This document shows, in pieces, positions 1 through 8,541 of a DNA stretch of 64,000 nt. The translations under genes and the position numbers were made by a program. The notes beneath the pieces were generated by a model. That model searched no databases. It saw nothing but the letters and a program-made list of their open reading frames with translations, and was not told the DNA's origin. The DNA comes from Mucilaginibacter pankratovii (GTDB taxonomy: Bacteria; Bacteroidota; Bacteroidia; Sphingobacteriales; Sphingobacteriaceae). Where the stretch lies: assembly GCF_014773265.1 (NCBI RefSeq), contig NZ_JACWMY010000019.1, forward strand, positions 22,116-86,115. Reading direction: 5' to 3'. Within the stretch, counting starts at the first letter, position 1. Each line of letters starts with the position of its first letter.

Positions 1-288
1 GCCATAAGGGTCGGTGTTTACCAACTCGGGCTGGCTATCCAGCAGAGGGTTTATTTCTAAAATTTTCCCGTCGAGCGGCATAAACAGGTCCGATACTGTT
101 TTCACAGCTTCAACGGTACCAAAAACATCTTCTTTGGCAACATCCTGGCCTACGGTGTTGATATCCACATAAACAATATCACCCAATTCACCTTGTGCAA
201 ACTCGGTGATACCAATTGTTGCTGTATCGCCTTCAACGCGTATCCACTCGTGGTCTTTTGTATATTTTAATTCGGCAGGAAAATTCAT
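1..288 (-). CDS. gcvH: Glycine cleavage system H protein (3' end outside window)
   Basis: This is the lipoyl-carrier protein of the glycine cleavage complex, which shuttles the aminomethyl group between the P, T and L proteins in the cytoplasm. The reverse complement from the ATG at 288 reads MNFPAELKYTKDHEWIRVEG and continues with GITEFAQGELGDIVYV, the classical H-protein N-terminus. The lipoylation site is the Lys in GTVEAVKTVSD. The frame is open to base 1, so about 96 of the usual 125 or so residues are visible and the C-terminus lies outside the window. It is transcribed away from the DUF4142 gene, with a repeat-filled divergent gap between them. Confidence 0.95.
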   Translation of the reverse strand, partial: MNFPAELKYTKDHEWIRVEGDTATIGITEFAQGELGDIVYVDINTVGQDVAKEDVFGTVEAVKTVSDLFMPLDGKILEINPLLDSQPELVNTDPYG

Positions 289-687
289 GTCTGTTTATTT
301 TATGTGTTCAAAAATAATAAAACTTTAAGGTATAACAATAACCCGTACGATTTTAACATTATAGCGATGGGGTATTGCAGAATGGCGAGTTGACTCACCC
401 GACCAACGCTATCGCTGGGCCACCCTCTCTGCTCCGCAAAGAGGGTTAAGATGATTATACTTTCTAATGTAGCTCGCCCTCTTTTCGCGCAGCGAAGAGA
501 GGGCCGAACAGCGATAGCGCATTCGGGGTGAGTAAATTGCCACGCTGTGATGTCTGTTTGACGGGTTGCAGCCGTCCAATGGATTCTTTGGGTGCTATTT
601 CTTTCCCCTCCAGTGTACAATACTATTTCATTTAAAACTAAAAGCAGTTAAATATGTTAACTATAAAAACAAAAAATAACCTACAAA
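289..687. other. Divergent intergenic region without a gene
   Basis: This 399-base gap separates gcvH (minus) from the DUF4142 lipoprotein gene (plus). Most of it is taken up by the nested inverted repeat at about 393-533. The last 60 bases before the lipoprotein start are A/T-rich and include a short palindrome, AGTTAA-ATATG-TTAACT (646-662), which could be part of a promoter or operator. An open frame on the minus strand here (300-620) follows the repeat and does not resemble a protein. Confidence 0.5.
393..533. repeat. Imperfect inverted repeat with a hairpin inside each arm
   Basis: The left arm starts ACTCACCCGACC and the right arm ends with a near reverse complement, GGGGTGAGT. Both arms carry the word CGCTATCGCTG or its complement. 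Each arm also contains its own small hairpin built on CCCTCT...AGAGGG (about 422-446 and 478-504). This is the same architecture as several other intergenic repeats in the window. It lies in a divergent promoter region, unlike most of the others. Confidence 0.7.
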
Positions 688-1269
688 ATGAAAAAGATTA
701 GTTTAGTAGCAATGATAGCGCTCGCAGCATTATCATTCCAGGCATGTAACAACGCCGCAAAAGACAGCAAAGAAACCGCCGACAGCGTAAACGCTGTTAA
801 AGACACCACCACCGACGGCAGCACCGGGATAGCGGTTGATGAAATGGATGCAAAATTTGCAACCGATGTAGCTAATGGCGGCATGGCCGAAGTAGCATTG
901 GGTAAAGTAGCTGCCGAAAAAGCAACCAACGCGCAAGTAAAAGAATTTGCCGCAATGATGGTAGGAGACCACAGCAAAGCCAATGAAGAATTAATGGCGA
1001 TAGCTAAAACAAAAAACATTACGCTGCCTGTTGCACCGGATGAAGAGCATCAAAAAATGATGACCGATATCTCTGCCAAAACAGGTACCGACTTTGATAA
1101 AGCATACGTAGATGCCATGGTAGACGGGCATAAAAAAACCGTTAGCTTGTTAGAAGATGGTTCAAAAAATTGCAAAGATATGGAGCTGATGGCATTTGCT
1201 ACCAAAACATTACCGGTAGTAAAAGCACATTTAGCTAAAATAGAAGCTATTCAAAAAAGCTTGAAATAA
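688..1269 (+). CDS. DUF4142 domain lipoprotein
   Basis: This is a 193-residue predicted lipoprotein. The N-terminus is a short charged, hydrophobic signal ending LSFQAC, with Cys20 as the probable lipidated residue. A Thr/Ser/Asp-rich linker follows, then an alpha-helical domain from about residue 50 containing FATDVANGGMAEVALGKVAAEKA, split by HSKANEEL and DKAYVDAMVDGHKK. These are hallmarks of the DUF4142 (ferritin-like) family of outer-membrane or periplasmic proteins, whose biochemical role is unknown. It is transcribed alone and ends at a strong terminator. Confidence 0.85.
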   Translation: MKKISLVAMIALAALSFQACNNAAKDSKETADSVNAVKDTTTDGSTGIAVDEMDAKFATDVANGGMAEVALGKVAAEKATNAQVKEFAAMMVGDHSKANEELMAIAKTKNITLPVAPDEEHQKMMTDISAKTGTDFDKAYVDAMVDGHKKTVSLLEDGSKNCKDMELMAFATKTLPVVKAHLAKIEAIQKSLK

Positions 1270-1289
1270 TTTTTGCTGAATATTACTTT

Positions 1290-1321
1290 AAAAGGGAGAG
1301 GCAAATGCCTCTCCCTTTTTT
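1290..1321 (+). terminator. Rho-independent terminator after the DUF4142 gene
   Basis: A perfect stem, AAAAGGGAGAGGCA pairing with TGCCTCTCCCTTTT, has a two-base loop and is followed by T residues. It starts 20 bases after the stop codon. Confidence 0.9.
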
Positions 1322-1384
1322 GTGCGCCATGGTTGCATAAGGCCGCTTAATTGAATAATTTAGGCAGATAAAACCCTTCGCGCA

Positions 1385-3814
1385 ATGAAAAAGTATTTCC
1401 CTGTATTATTACTGCTGTTACTTGGCTGTCAACTCTTAAAAGCTCAAAGCATTCAATCCAAAACACAGGGGCTCACCAAATACAGCGGTTACTTTAATTT
1501 TTACTGGGACGAGAAAGCAGGTAAGATCTACCTGGAGATAGATAAATTGAATCAGGAGTTTCTTTATGTAAACTCACTCCCCGCAGGTGTGGGCTCTAAC
1601 GATCTCGGCTTAGACCGCGGGCAAATCGGCGATAGCCGTATCGTTAAATTCATTAAAATAGGCCCAAAGGTAATGCTGATACAACCTAACTACAGCTATA
1701 GGGCTATAAGCAACAATGCCGATGAGCGCAAATCGGTAGAAGAAGCATTTGCACAATCGGCCATCTGGGGGACTGCTGCGGTTGCCGATGATGGCGATAA
1801 AGTATTGGTAGACCTTACCCCTTTCCTGCTGCGCGACAACCACCGCATTGCCGACAGATTGAGCGGCAACGACCAGGGCAGTTTTAGTGCCGATGAAAGC
1901 CGCTCGGCCGTTTATCTGCCCAATACCAAAAGCTTCCCGGAGAATACAGAGTTTGAGGCGATGATAACCCTTGCCGGGAAAGCCAGCGGTGCGGAGATCA
2001 GTTCGGTAACGCCCGATGCCAATTCGGTAACCGTGCGCATGCACCAGTCATTCATCAAACTGCCCGATGATAAATATAAGCCGCGCAAATTTGATACCCG
2101 TTCGGGCTACTTCGGCATCGAATACATGGATTTTGCCACCCCCATTGGCGACCCGATAGTTAAACGGATGCTGAGCCGTCACCGTTTAGAAAAGAAAGAT
2201 CCATCGGCAGCCGTAAGCGAGCCGGTAAAACCCATTATTTATTATGTTGACCGTGGCGCACCCGAGCCTGTACGCAGTGCTTTAATAGAAGGCGCCGGCT
2301 GGTGGAACCAGGCGTTTGAGGCGGCTGGATATAAGAACGCCTTCATCGTAAAATTACTTCCCGAGGATGCCGACCCGATGGATATCCGTTATAACATTAT
2401 CCAGTGGATCCACCGCTCTACCCGTGGCTGGTCTTACGGGGCATCCATCAATGATCCGCGCACGGGCGAGATCATCAAGGGGCAGGTATCCCTGGGTTCA
2501 CTGCGCGACAGGCAGGATTATTTAATTGCTGAAGGCTTGCTGCAACCCTATGAAGATGGCAAACCGGTAAGCGATAAAATGCTGCAGCTGGCCCTGGCAA
2601 GGCTGCGCCAGCTATCCGCACATGAGGTTGGGCACACACTTGGCTTACAGCATAATTTCACTGCCAGCGTAAACGACAGGGCATCGGTAATGGATTACCC
2701 GCCGCCCGTGGTTAGCCTGAATGCTGATGGTACCATTGATGTAAGCAAAGCCTACAAAACCGAGATTGGCGGTTACGATAAACGAGCCATCCTTTACGGA
2801 TACCAGGATTTTGCGAAAGGAACTAACGAGGATGAGGCTTTAAAGGGCATCATATCCGAAACCATTAAGCAAGGCTATTTATATATTTCTGACGAAGACG
2901 CACGCCCTGCGGGAGGTGCCCACCCGCAGGCCCACCTTTGGGATAGCGGCAATAACGCTGCCGATGAACTAAACCGGCTGATGGTTCTGCGCAAGCAGGT
3001 GCTGTATAATTTTTCGGTGAAAGCCATCCGGCAGGATGCGCCAATGGCTACGCTGGAAGAAGTTTTGGTGCCTATGTACCTTATCCATCGCTACCAAACC
3101 GAAGCCGCATCAAAAATGCTGGGCGGTTTATATTACAGCTTCGCACTCAAAAATGATGGGCAAACCATTACCAAAATGGTACCCCCCGCCGAGCAGTGGA
3201 AAGCTTTTGATGCATTGATGGGAACCCTGAAGCCGGATGCCTTGGCGTTGCCCGAGAAACTGATAGCCATGATACCGCCACGCCCCACAGGCTACCCGCG
3301 CACCCGCGAAACCTTTAAATCGCGTACTGGTGTTACGTTTGACCCGATGGCGGCTGCCGAATCTGCAGCAGGCACAACATTATCGTTCATGCTGAATCCG
3401 GAGCGCGCTGCAAGGCTGATAGAATATCAGTCGCGCGATAACACTCAGCCGGGTTTACTGCCTGTATTAAACAAATTAGTTGCCCAAACATGGAAAGCGC
3501 CGCAACCAACAGGCTACAATGGCGAATTGCAAAGGCTGGTGAATAATTTAACCCTGAAACAAATATTGCAGTTAGCCGCCAACACCAACGCCGCCGAAAG
3601 CGTACGCAGCATGGCCTTACTACAAATAGATGATCTAAAAAAATGGATGCAAAGCGCCTTGCCAACAGCTACAGACAGCCGTAAAGCAAATCTCCTGTTC
3701 GGGCTATCGCAGATAAGCCAGTTTGAGAAAACACCGGATAAATTCCAGCCGGTAAAAGCCCTGGCCATGCCCGATGGTTCTCCTATTGGCGCGGATGAGG
3801 ATGGTATTTATTAA
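1385..3814 (+). CDS. Secreted zinc-dependent metalloprotease (DUF5117/DUF4953-type)
   Basis: This 809-residue exported protein has a signal peptide at residues 1-20 (MKKYFPVLLLLLLGCQLLKAQ). The catalytic motif HEVGHTLGLQH at residues 413-423 fits the metzincin HExxHxxGxxH pattern, with a probable Met-turn in SVMDYPPP around residue 436. The N-terminal part (about 30-240) fits the DUF5118/DUF5117 region and the rest the DUF4953 region found in large Bacteroidota zinc proteases. Substrate unknown. The LLGC near residue 15 could also be read as a lipobox, but LKAQ fits signal peptidase I better. It is transcribed separately from the neighbouring oxidoreductase. Confidence 0.88.
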   Translation: MKKYFPVLLLLLLGCQLLKAQSIQSKTQGLTKYSGYFNFYWDEKAGKIYLEIDKLNQEFLYVNSLPAGVGSNDLGLDRGQIGDSRIVKFIKIGPKVMLIQPNYSYRAISNNADERKSVEEAFAQSAIWGTAAVADDGDKVLVDLTPFLLRDNHRIADRLSGNDQGSFSADESRSAVYLPNTKSFPENTEFEAMITLAGKASGAEISSVTPDANSVTVRMHQSFIKLPDDKYKPRKFDTRSGYFGIEYMDFATPIGDPIVKRMLSRHRLEKKDPSAAVSEPVKPIIYYVDRGAPEPVRSALIEGAGWWNQAFEAAGYKNAFIVKLLPEDADPMDIRYNIIQWIHRSTRGWSYGASINDPRTGEIIKGQVSLGSLRDRQDYLIAEGLLQPYEDGKPVSDKMLQLALARLRQLSAHEVGHTLGLQHNFTASVNDRASVMDYPPPVVSLNADGTIDVSKAYKTEIGGYDKRAILYGYQDFAKGTNEDEALKGIISETIKQGYLYISDEDARPAGGAHPQAHLWDSGNNAADELNRLMVLRKQVLYNFSVKAIRQDAPMATLEEVLVPMYLIHRYQTEAASKMLGGLYYSFALKNDGQTITKMVPPAEQWKAFDALMGTLKPDALALPEKLIAMIPPRPTGYPRTRETFKSRTGVTFDPMAAAESAAGTTLSFMLNPERAARLIEYQSRDNTQPGLLPVLNKLVAQTWKAPQPTGYNGELQRLVNNLTLKQILQLAANTNAAESVRSMALLQIDDLKKWMQSALPTATDSRKANLLFGLSQISQFEKTPDKFQPVKALAMPDGSPIGADEDGIY

Positions 3815-3861
3815 TAATTAAACAAAAGCCCCTATCTTGTGGTTCTCTTAAATACAAATAT

Positions 3862-4878
3862 ATGGCAACACCCATTATAACAGGTTTAATGGCTTACGGC
3901 ATGTCGGGCCGCATTTTTCATGCCCCCTTCATCCACAGCAATCCCGGTTTTACGCTAAAAGCTATTGTTGAGCGCAGCCAGAAAAAGGCATCTGCCGTTT
4001 ACCCGGATATTATCAGCTATGACAATGTAGAGGAATTGCTGAATGATGCAGAGATAGAGCTCATTATTGTAAACACGCCCAACAACCTGCACCTGGAGCA
4101 TGCCATAAAAGCTATGCGCGCAGGCAAACACGTATTGGTGGAAAAACCTGCCGCTGCTACTGTTGAACAGGTAAAAGAACTATTTGATGTTGGCCGCGAA
4201 ACCGGCAAGCATGTAATGATATACCAAAATCGCCGGTACGACAGTGGATTTATATCAACTAAAAAGATGATCGAAAGCGGCCGGCTGGGTACGTTGCAGG
4301 AGGTGATCTTCCGGTTGGACCGTTATAAAATGCAAATAAATGCAAAAGCATTTAAAGAAACCAAAGAAACCCCGGCCAATGGCCTGGTGTACGACCTTGG
4401 CGCGCATTTAGTTGATAATGCTATTGCTTTATTCGGCCGCCCCTTGTCGTTCAATAAAACTACCGGCATTTACCGCGAAGGTTCGGAAGTGCCTGATTAT
4501 TTCCATTTCCATTTAACTTTCCCCAACCAGTTAAATGTATTTTTAATATCGGGCCTGCTTATAGCACAGGAGCAGCCGGGCTTTATTGTGAACGGCACCT
4601 TAGGCAGTTTTGTGAAAGCACGTACCGACGTACAGGAAGGGCAGTTAGATAAAGGCATGATGCCAACTGATGACGGTTATGGCATAGAACCCGAAGGGCA
4701 CGAAGGCACGCTGACAATCGTCGGCGTAGATAATGTAAAGAGCACCGAGCCGGTACCATCCGATAAAGGCGACTATATGCAAATATTTGATGCCGTTTAT
4801 CATACAATTCGCAATAATGCGTTATTCCCTGTAACCGAGGAACAAATTGCCTGGCAATTAGAACTGCTGGAAGCTTAA
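3862..4878 (+). CDS. Gfo/Idh/MocA family NAD(P)-dependent oxidoreductase
   Basis: This 338-residue cytoplasmic dehydrogenase has a Rossmann N-terminus with Gly8, Gly13 and Gly16 in ITGLMAYGMSGRIFHAPF and the family-defining EKP motif at residues 94-96. The C-terminal alpha/beta domain contains YDLGAHLVDNAIALFG. The opening resembles the YvaA/IolW (scyllo-inositol dehydrogenase) branch, but the substrate cannot be assigned. The gene sits between an exported protease and a thioredoxin-like lipoprotein with 33-47 base gaps, so co-transcription with the next gene is possible. Confidence 0.88.
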   Translation: MATPIITGLMAYGMSGRIFHAPFIHSNPGFTLKAIVERSQKKASAVYPDIISYDNVEELLNDAEIELIIVNTPNNLHLEHAIKAMRAGKHVLVEKPAAATVEQVKELFDVGRETGKHVMIYQNRRYDSGFISTKKMIESGRLGTLQEVIFRLDRYKMQINAKAFKETKETPANGLVYDLGAHLVDNAIALFGRPLSFNKTTGIYREGSEVPDYFHFHLTFPNQLNVFLISGLLIAQEQPGFIVNGTLGSFVKARTDVQEGQLDKGMMPTDDGYGIEPEGHEGTLTIVGVDNVKSTEPVPSDKGDYMQIFDAVYHTIRNNALFPVTEEQIAWQLELLEA

Positions 4879-4911
4879 TAAATTTAACCCCCGTTTCGCT
4901 TAAATATAAAA

Positions 4912-5394
4912 ATGAAGAAATTATTAGTTGCCATAACCCTGCTGATCGTTGCAGGATGTTCAAACGCCCAACCCCCGATACCCCCGGTAATTGCACCTTA
5001 TAAGATGCTTAAACTGGACAACACATGGACCACACCTGCCGACCTGAAAAAGGACAAGCCGGTAATGCTTATCTATTTCGCGCCGGATTGCAGCCACTGC
5101 CAAAAGCTTATTTATGATATGAAGCCCGTGATGAAAAGCTTCAAGGATATCCAGGTAGTGATGATCACGTTTACCGATATCCGGATGGTGAAAACCTTTA
5201 ATGAAGATTTCGGGCTGTCGGCCTATAAAAATTTCACTTTGGGTACGGAAGGCTACACCTACACTGCCCAAAAATATTACCAGATGAAAACCACGCCATA
5301 CATCGCTATTTATGCTAAAGATGGCCACCTGGTACAGGCTTTTGAGAAGGTGCCAAAGATCCCGGAATTGGTTGCAGCGGTGAAGAAGGCGTAG
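4912..5394 (+). CDS. Thioredoxin-fold lipoprotein
   Basis: This 160-residue protein has a lipoprotein signal, MKKLLVAITLLIVAGC, with Cys16 as the lipid anchor. A thioredoxin-like domain follows whose active site DCSHCQ places the redox cysteines at 60 and 63. The cis-Pro region is seen in MKTTPYIAIYAKDG. It probably acts in the periplasm as a thiol oxidoreductase of the TlpA/AhpC-TSA type, with unknown partners. It ends at a repeat-containing convergent gap facing sdhB. Confidence 0.85.
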   Translation: MKKLLVAITLLIVAGCSNAQPPIPPVIAPYKMLKLDNTWTTPADLKKDKPVMLIYFAPDCSHCQKLIYDMKPVMKSFKDIQVVMITFTDIRMVKTFNEDFGLSAYKNFTLGTEGYTYTAQKYYQMKTTPYIAIYAKDGHLVQAFEKVPKIPELVAAVKKA

Positions 5395-5456
5395 TGTTGA
5401 GTCGGAAGTCCGCAGTCGGAAAGTCCGAAAGATCTTGCACATTCCTTTAATCCCGT

Positions 5457-5576
5457 TGTCATTTCGAGGGAAGCGTAGCGACGAGAAATCTTCTACGCTT
5501 ATATACAACCGCTTTGCAAGCCCGAATTGCATATCCAACAAGATTTCTCCTCGCTATCGCTCGTTCGAAATGACAA
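5457..5576. repeat. Long inverted repeat in a convergent gap
   Basis: The left arm (5457-5492) begins TTGTCATTTCGAGGGAAGCG and the right arm (5540-5576) is its imperfect reverse complement, ending TCGTTCGAAATGACAA. The inner ends AGAAATCTT and AAGATTTCT pair perfectly. This looks like an interspersed Bacteroidota intergenic repeat and resembles those at 25089 and 40441, which also sit between convergent genes. Confidence 0.8.
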
Positions 5577-5587
5577 AATTTATAACG

Positions 5588-5621
5588 AAAAATCCCCGGT
5601 TGCAAGCAGCCGGGGATTTTT
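5588..5621. terminator. Bidirectional terminator between the thioredoxin lipoprotein gene and sdhB
   Basis: The stem AAAATCCCCGG/CCGGGGATTTT has T residues on the plus side and A residues on the other, so it can serve both converging genes. Confidence 0.85.
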
Positions 5622-5641
5622 GTTATTGAGATATTTTTAAA

Positions 5642-6433
5642 TTATTCGCCGCCAACATGGTCATGCACGCCTTCTTCGCGGAACAATTTCGCGCTGAAGA
5701 AATCATTGTTCATGCGGGCTATATTCGTCAGTGTGATCTCTTTAGGGCATTCTGCTTCGCAGGCGCCGGTGTTGGTACAGTTACCAAACCCTTCTTCGTC
5801 CATTTGGGCAACCATGGCTTGCACACGGCTGTAACGCTCGGGCTGGCCCTGCGGCAATAAACCCAACTGGGTAATTTTTGCCGATACAAACAACATAGCC
5901 GATGCATTTTTACAAGCCGCAACGCAAGCGCCGCAACCAATACAAGTAGCCGAGTTGAAAGCCTCATCAGCTACTACTTTAGGGATCAGTATCGCGTTAG
6001 CATCCTGCGCACCACCGGTATTTACCGAAATAAAACCGCCTGCTTGCTGGATCCTGTCGAACGCGGAACGATCTGTACCCAGATCCTTTATCACCGGGAA
6101 AGCTGCCGAACGCCATGGCTCGATAGTAATGGTTTCGCCATCTTTAAACGTACGCATGTGCAGCTGGCAGGTGGTTATTGCCTTTTTTGGCCCATGCGGA
6201 TGGCCGTTGATATATAAAGAGCACGACCCGCAGATCCCTTCGCGGCAATCATGGTCGAAATAAATTGGCTCGTCATTCTTTTTGGTAAGGCTTTCGTTCA
6301 CCACATCCAGCATTTCCAGGAACGACATATCCTCAGAAATACCTTCTGCCTTATAGGTAACAAATTTACCTGCCGTTTGTGAATTTTTTTGGCGCCATAC
6401 TTTCAGCGTCAGATTCATGTTTCCAGTACTCAT
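5642..6433 (-). CDS. sdhB: Succinate dehydrogenase/fumarate reductase iron-sulfur subunit
   Basis: This 263-residue iron-sulfur subunit transfers electrons from the flavoprotein to the quinone site. The [2Fe-2S] ligands are Cys63, 68, 71 and 89 (CREGICGSC...TTC). The [4Fe-4S] ligands are Cys164, 167 and 170 (CIGCGAC), and the [3Fe-4S] ligands are Cys174, 219 and 225, with Cys229 returning to the [4Fe-4S] group. It is the last gene of the sdhC-sdhA-sdhB operon. A stable hairpin lies in the 84-base gap after sdhA. Residue 6 is a possible alternative Met start. Confidence 0.96.
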   Translation of the reverse strand: MSTGNMNLTLKVWRQKNSQTAGKFVTYKAEGISEDMSFLEMLDVVNESLTKKNDEPIYFDHDCREGICGSCSLYINGHPHGPKKAITTCQLHMRTFKDGETITIEPWRSAAFPVIKDLGTDRSAFDRIQQAGGFISVNTGGAQDANAILIPKVVADEAFNSATCIGCGACVAACKNASAMLFVSAKITQLGLLPQGQPERYSRVQAMVAQMDEEGFGNCTNTGACEAECPKEITLTNIARMNNDFFSAKLFREEGVHDHVGGE

Positions 6434-6462
6434 ATTTTGTGAGTTGTGAATGGTGAGCAGTG

Positions 6463-6510
6463 AGTGGTGAATGGTGAGGTTTTAAAACTCACTACTCGCC
6501 ATTCACCACT
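6463..6510 (-). other. Intercistronic hairpin between sdhA and sdhB
   Basis: The arms AGTGGTGAATGGTGAG (6463-6478) and its complement (6495-6510) pair over 16 bases with one G-U. The same word GTGAATGGTGAG recurs around 6446-6457 and in the sdhC-sdhA gap (about 8494-8506). There is no T-run, so it looks more like an mRNA-processing or stability element than a terminator. Confidence 0.6.
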
Positions 6511-6517
6511 AACTATA

Positions 6518-8452
6518 CTATTTATAACTACGTTGTGATAACTTAACATTTTCGAAGATCAGTTCTTCTTTATGAAGCTCTTCTTCCTGATCCTCACCTT
6601 TAAACTCCCATGCCGATACGAACGCGAAATTATCGTCATCCCTCAAGGCTTCGCCCTCCGGTGTTTGCGATTCTAAGCGGAAGTGGCCACCACATGATTC
6701 GCGACGCGCTAAAGCGTCGGTTACCATCAGTTCGCCCAATTCGATGAAATCGGCAACGCGACCGGCTCTTTCCAACGCGGCGTTAACCTCGTCGTTCTCA
6801 CCGGTTACTATCGCGTTCTTCCAGAAATCCGCCTTCAAAGCCTTTATCAGGCCTTTAGCGTGGGTCAATCCCTCTTCGGTACGTGCCATGCCGCAATATT
6901 CCCACATAATGTGGCCAAGCTCGCGGTGGTATTCAACAACTGTTTTGTTGCCTTTTAGCGCAAGCAGTTTGTTGTTGTAGGCAATAACTTCCTGTTTTGT
7001 TTTTTCGAATGCCGGGTGGTTCTTGTCAACCGGTTTCGGGCCGATGGTAGCCAGGTAATCGCCAAGGGTATAAGGGATAACGAAGTAACCATCAGATAAT
7101 CCCTGCATCAGTGCAGATGCACCAAGGCGGTTAGCACCGTGGTCGCTAAAGTTACACTCGCCCATGGCGTAAAGGCCCGGTACGTTTGTGCTTAAGTTAT
7201 AATCAACCCAAAGGCCGCCCATGGTATAGTGTACCGCAGGGTAAATGCGCATGGGTTGTTTATACGGGTTCTCGTCGGTAATTTGATAGTACATATCAAA
7301 CAGGTTACCATATTTTGCGCGTACGGTATCTTCGCCAAGGCGTTGTATCGCTTCAGCAAAATCAAGGTAAACGGCTAAGCCGGTAGTACCAACACCTTTG
7401 CCTTCGTCAGACATTTCTTTAGCGTTACGTGAAGCCACGTCGCGCGGAACCAGGTTACCAAATGATGGGTATTTACGTTCTAAAAAGTAATCTCTGTCTT
7501 CTTCTTTAACCTGTGCGGCAGTAATTTCTTTCTTCTGAAGTTTTTGCGCCGTCTCAACCGTTTTTGGAGCCCATACACGGCCGTCGTTACGTAACGACTC
7601 GGACATCAGCGTAAGCTTGCTTTGGTGATCGCCGGTTACCGGGATACAGGTAGGGTGAATTTGGGTATAGCAAGGGTTGGCAAAAAAAGCGCCGCGTTTG
7701 TGTGCGCGCCATGCTGCCGTTACGTTTGAACCGATGGCGTTTGTAGACAGGTAGAACACGTTGCCGTAACCACCTGTTGCAAGCAATACTGCATGCCCTG
7801 CATGGGTTTCTATCTCACCAGTTTTCAGGTTACGGGTAACAATACCTTTCGCCTGGCCGTCAACCAAAACAACATCCAACATTTCGGTACGGGTGTACAT
7901 TTTCACCTTACCTAAATGGATCTGGCGGTTTAGGGCCGAGTAAGCGCCTAATAACAGCTGCTGCCCTGTTTGGCCGCGTGCGTAAAACGTACGGGATACC
8001 TGCGAGCCACCGAAAGAACGGTTATCCAGCAAGCCGCCGTATTCGCGGGCGAATGGTACGCCCTGTGCAACACATTGGTCGATAATATTTACCGATACCT
8101 CTGCCAGGCGGTAAACGTTGCCTTCGCGGGCACGGTAATCACCACCTTTAATAGTATCGTAAAACAAACGGTAAACGCTGTCGCCGTCGTTCTGATAGTT
8201 TTTTGCTGCGTTGATACCACCCTGTGCCGCAATAGAGTGCGCACGGCGCGGGCTATCCTGGAAACAAAACGACTTAACGTTGTAACCAAGCTCGGCCAAT
8301 GATGCGGCTGCGGAGGCGCCGGCCAAACCGGTACCAACAATAATTACATCATATTTACGCTTGTTAGCGGGGTTAACCAGCTTTAAGTTAAATTTATGCT
8401 TGCTCCATTTTTCGGCCAGCGGGCCCTGCGGAATTTTAGCATCTAAACTCAT
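6518..8452 (-). CDS. sdhA: Succinate dehydrogenase/fumarate reductase flavoprotein subunit
   Basis: This 644-residue catalytic subunit interconverts succinate and fumarate. The FAD dinucleotide-binding motif is VGTGLAGASAA (about 39-49). His72 in RRAHSIAAQGG is the expected covalent FAD attachment residue. The substrate-site segment HPTCIPVTGDHQSKLTLMSESLRNDG and the capping region with YHRELGHIMWEYCGMAR are present. Length and the KRKYDVIIVGTG opening fit the menaquinone-linked Bacteroidota enzyme. It lies between sdhC and sdhB, all on the minus strand. Confidence 0.96.
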   Translation of the reverse strand: MSLDAKIPQGPLAEKWSKHKFNLKLVNPANKRKYDVIIVGTGLAGASAAASLAELGYNVKSFCFQDSPRRAHSIAAQGGINAAKNYQNDGDSVYRLFYDTIKGGDYRAREGNVYRLAEVSVNIIDQCVAQGVPFAREYGGLLDNRSFGGSQVSRTFYARGQTGQQLLLGAYSALNRQIHLGKVKMYTRTEMLDVVLVDGQAKGIVTRNLKTGEIETHAGHAVLLATGGYGNVFYLSTNAIGSNVTAAWRAHKRGAFFANPCYTQIHPTCIPVTGDHQSKLTLMSESLRNDGRVWAPKTVETAQKLQKKEITAAQVKEEDRDYFLERKYPSFGNLVPRDVASRNAKEMSDEGKGVGTTGLAVYLDFAEAIQRLGEDTVRAKYGNLFDMYYQITDENPYKQPMRIYPAVHYTMGGLWVDYNLSTNVPGLYAMGECNFSDHGANRLGASALMQGLSDGYFVIPYTLGDYLATIGPKPVDKNHPAFEKTKQEVIAYNNKLLALKGNKTVVEYHRELGHIMWEYCGMARTEEGLTHAKGLIKALKADFWKNAIVTGENDEVNAALERAGRVADFIELGELMVTDALARRESCGGHFRLESQTPEGEALRDDDNFAFVSAWEFKGEDQEEELHKEELIFENVKLSQRSYK

Positions 8453-8541
8453 TTCTTTTCTACTTTTTATTTAGTGAGTGGTTGATTTAGTGAATGGTGA
8501 GTGGTTAGCTCCATCAAATCAACCTATTCTAACTTAATCAA

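Noticed and set aside
300..620. Open frame on the minus strand in the gcvH upstream gap
   Set aside because: It runs through an inverted repeat, has no protein-family character and would lie in the divergent promoter region.
5657..6263. Plus-strand open frames opposite sdhB
   Set aside because: They are antisense to a certain gene and their sequences are complementary-frame shadows without recognisable domains.
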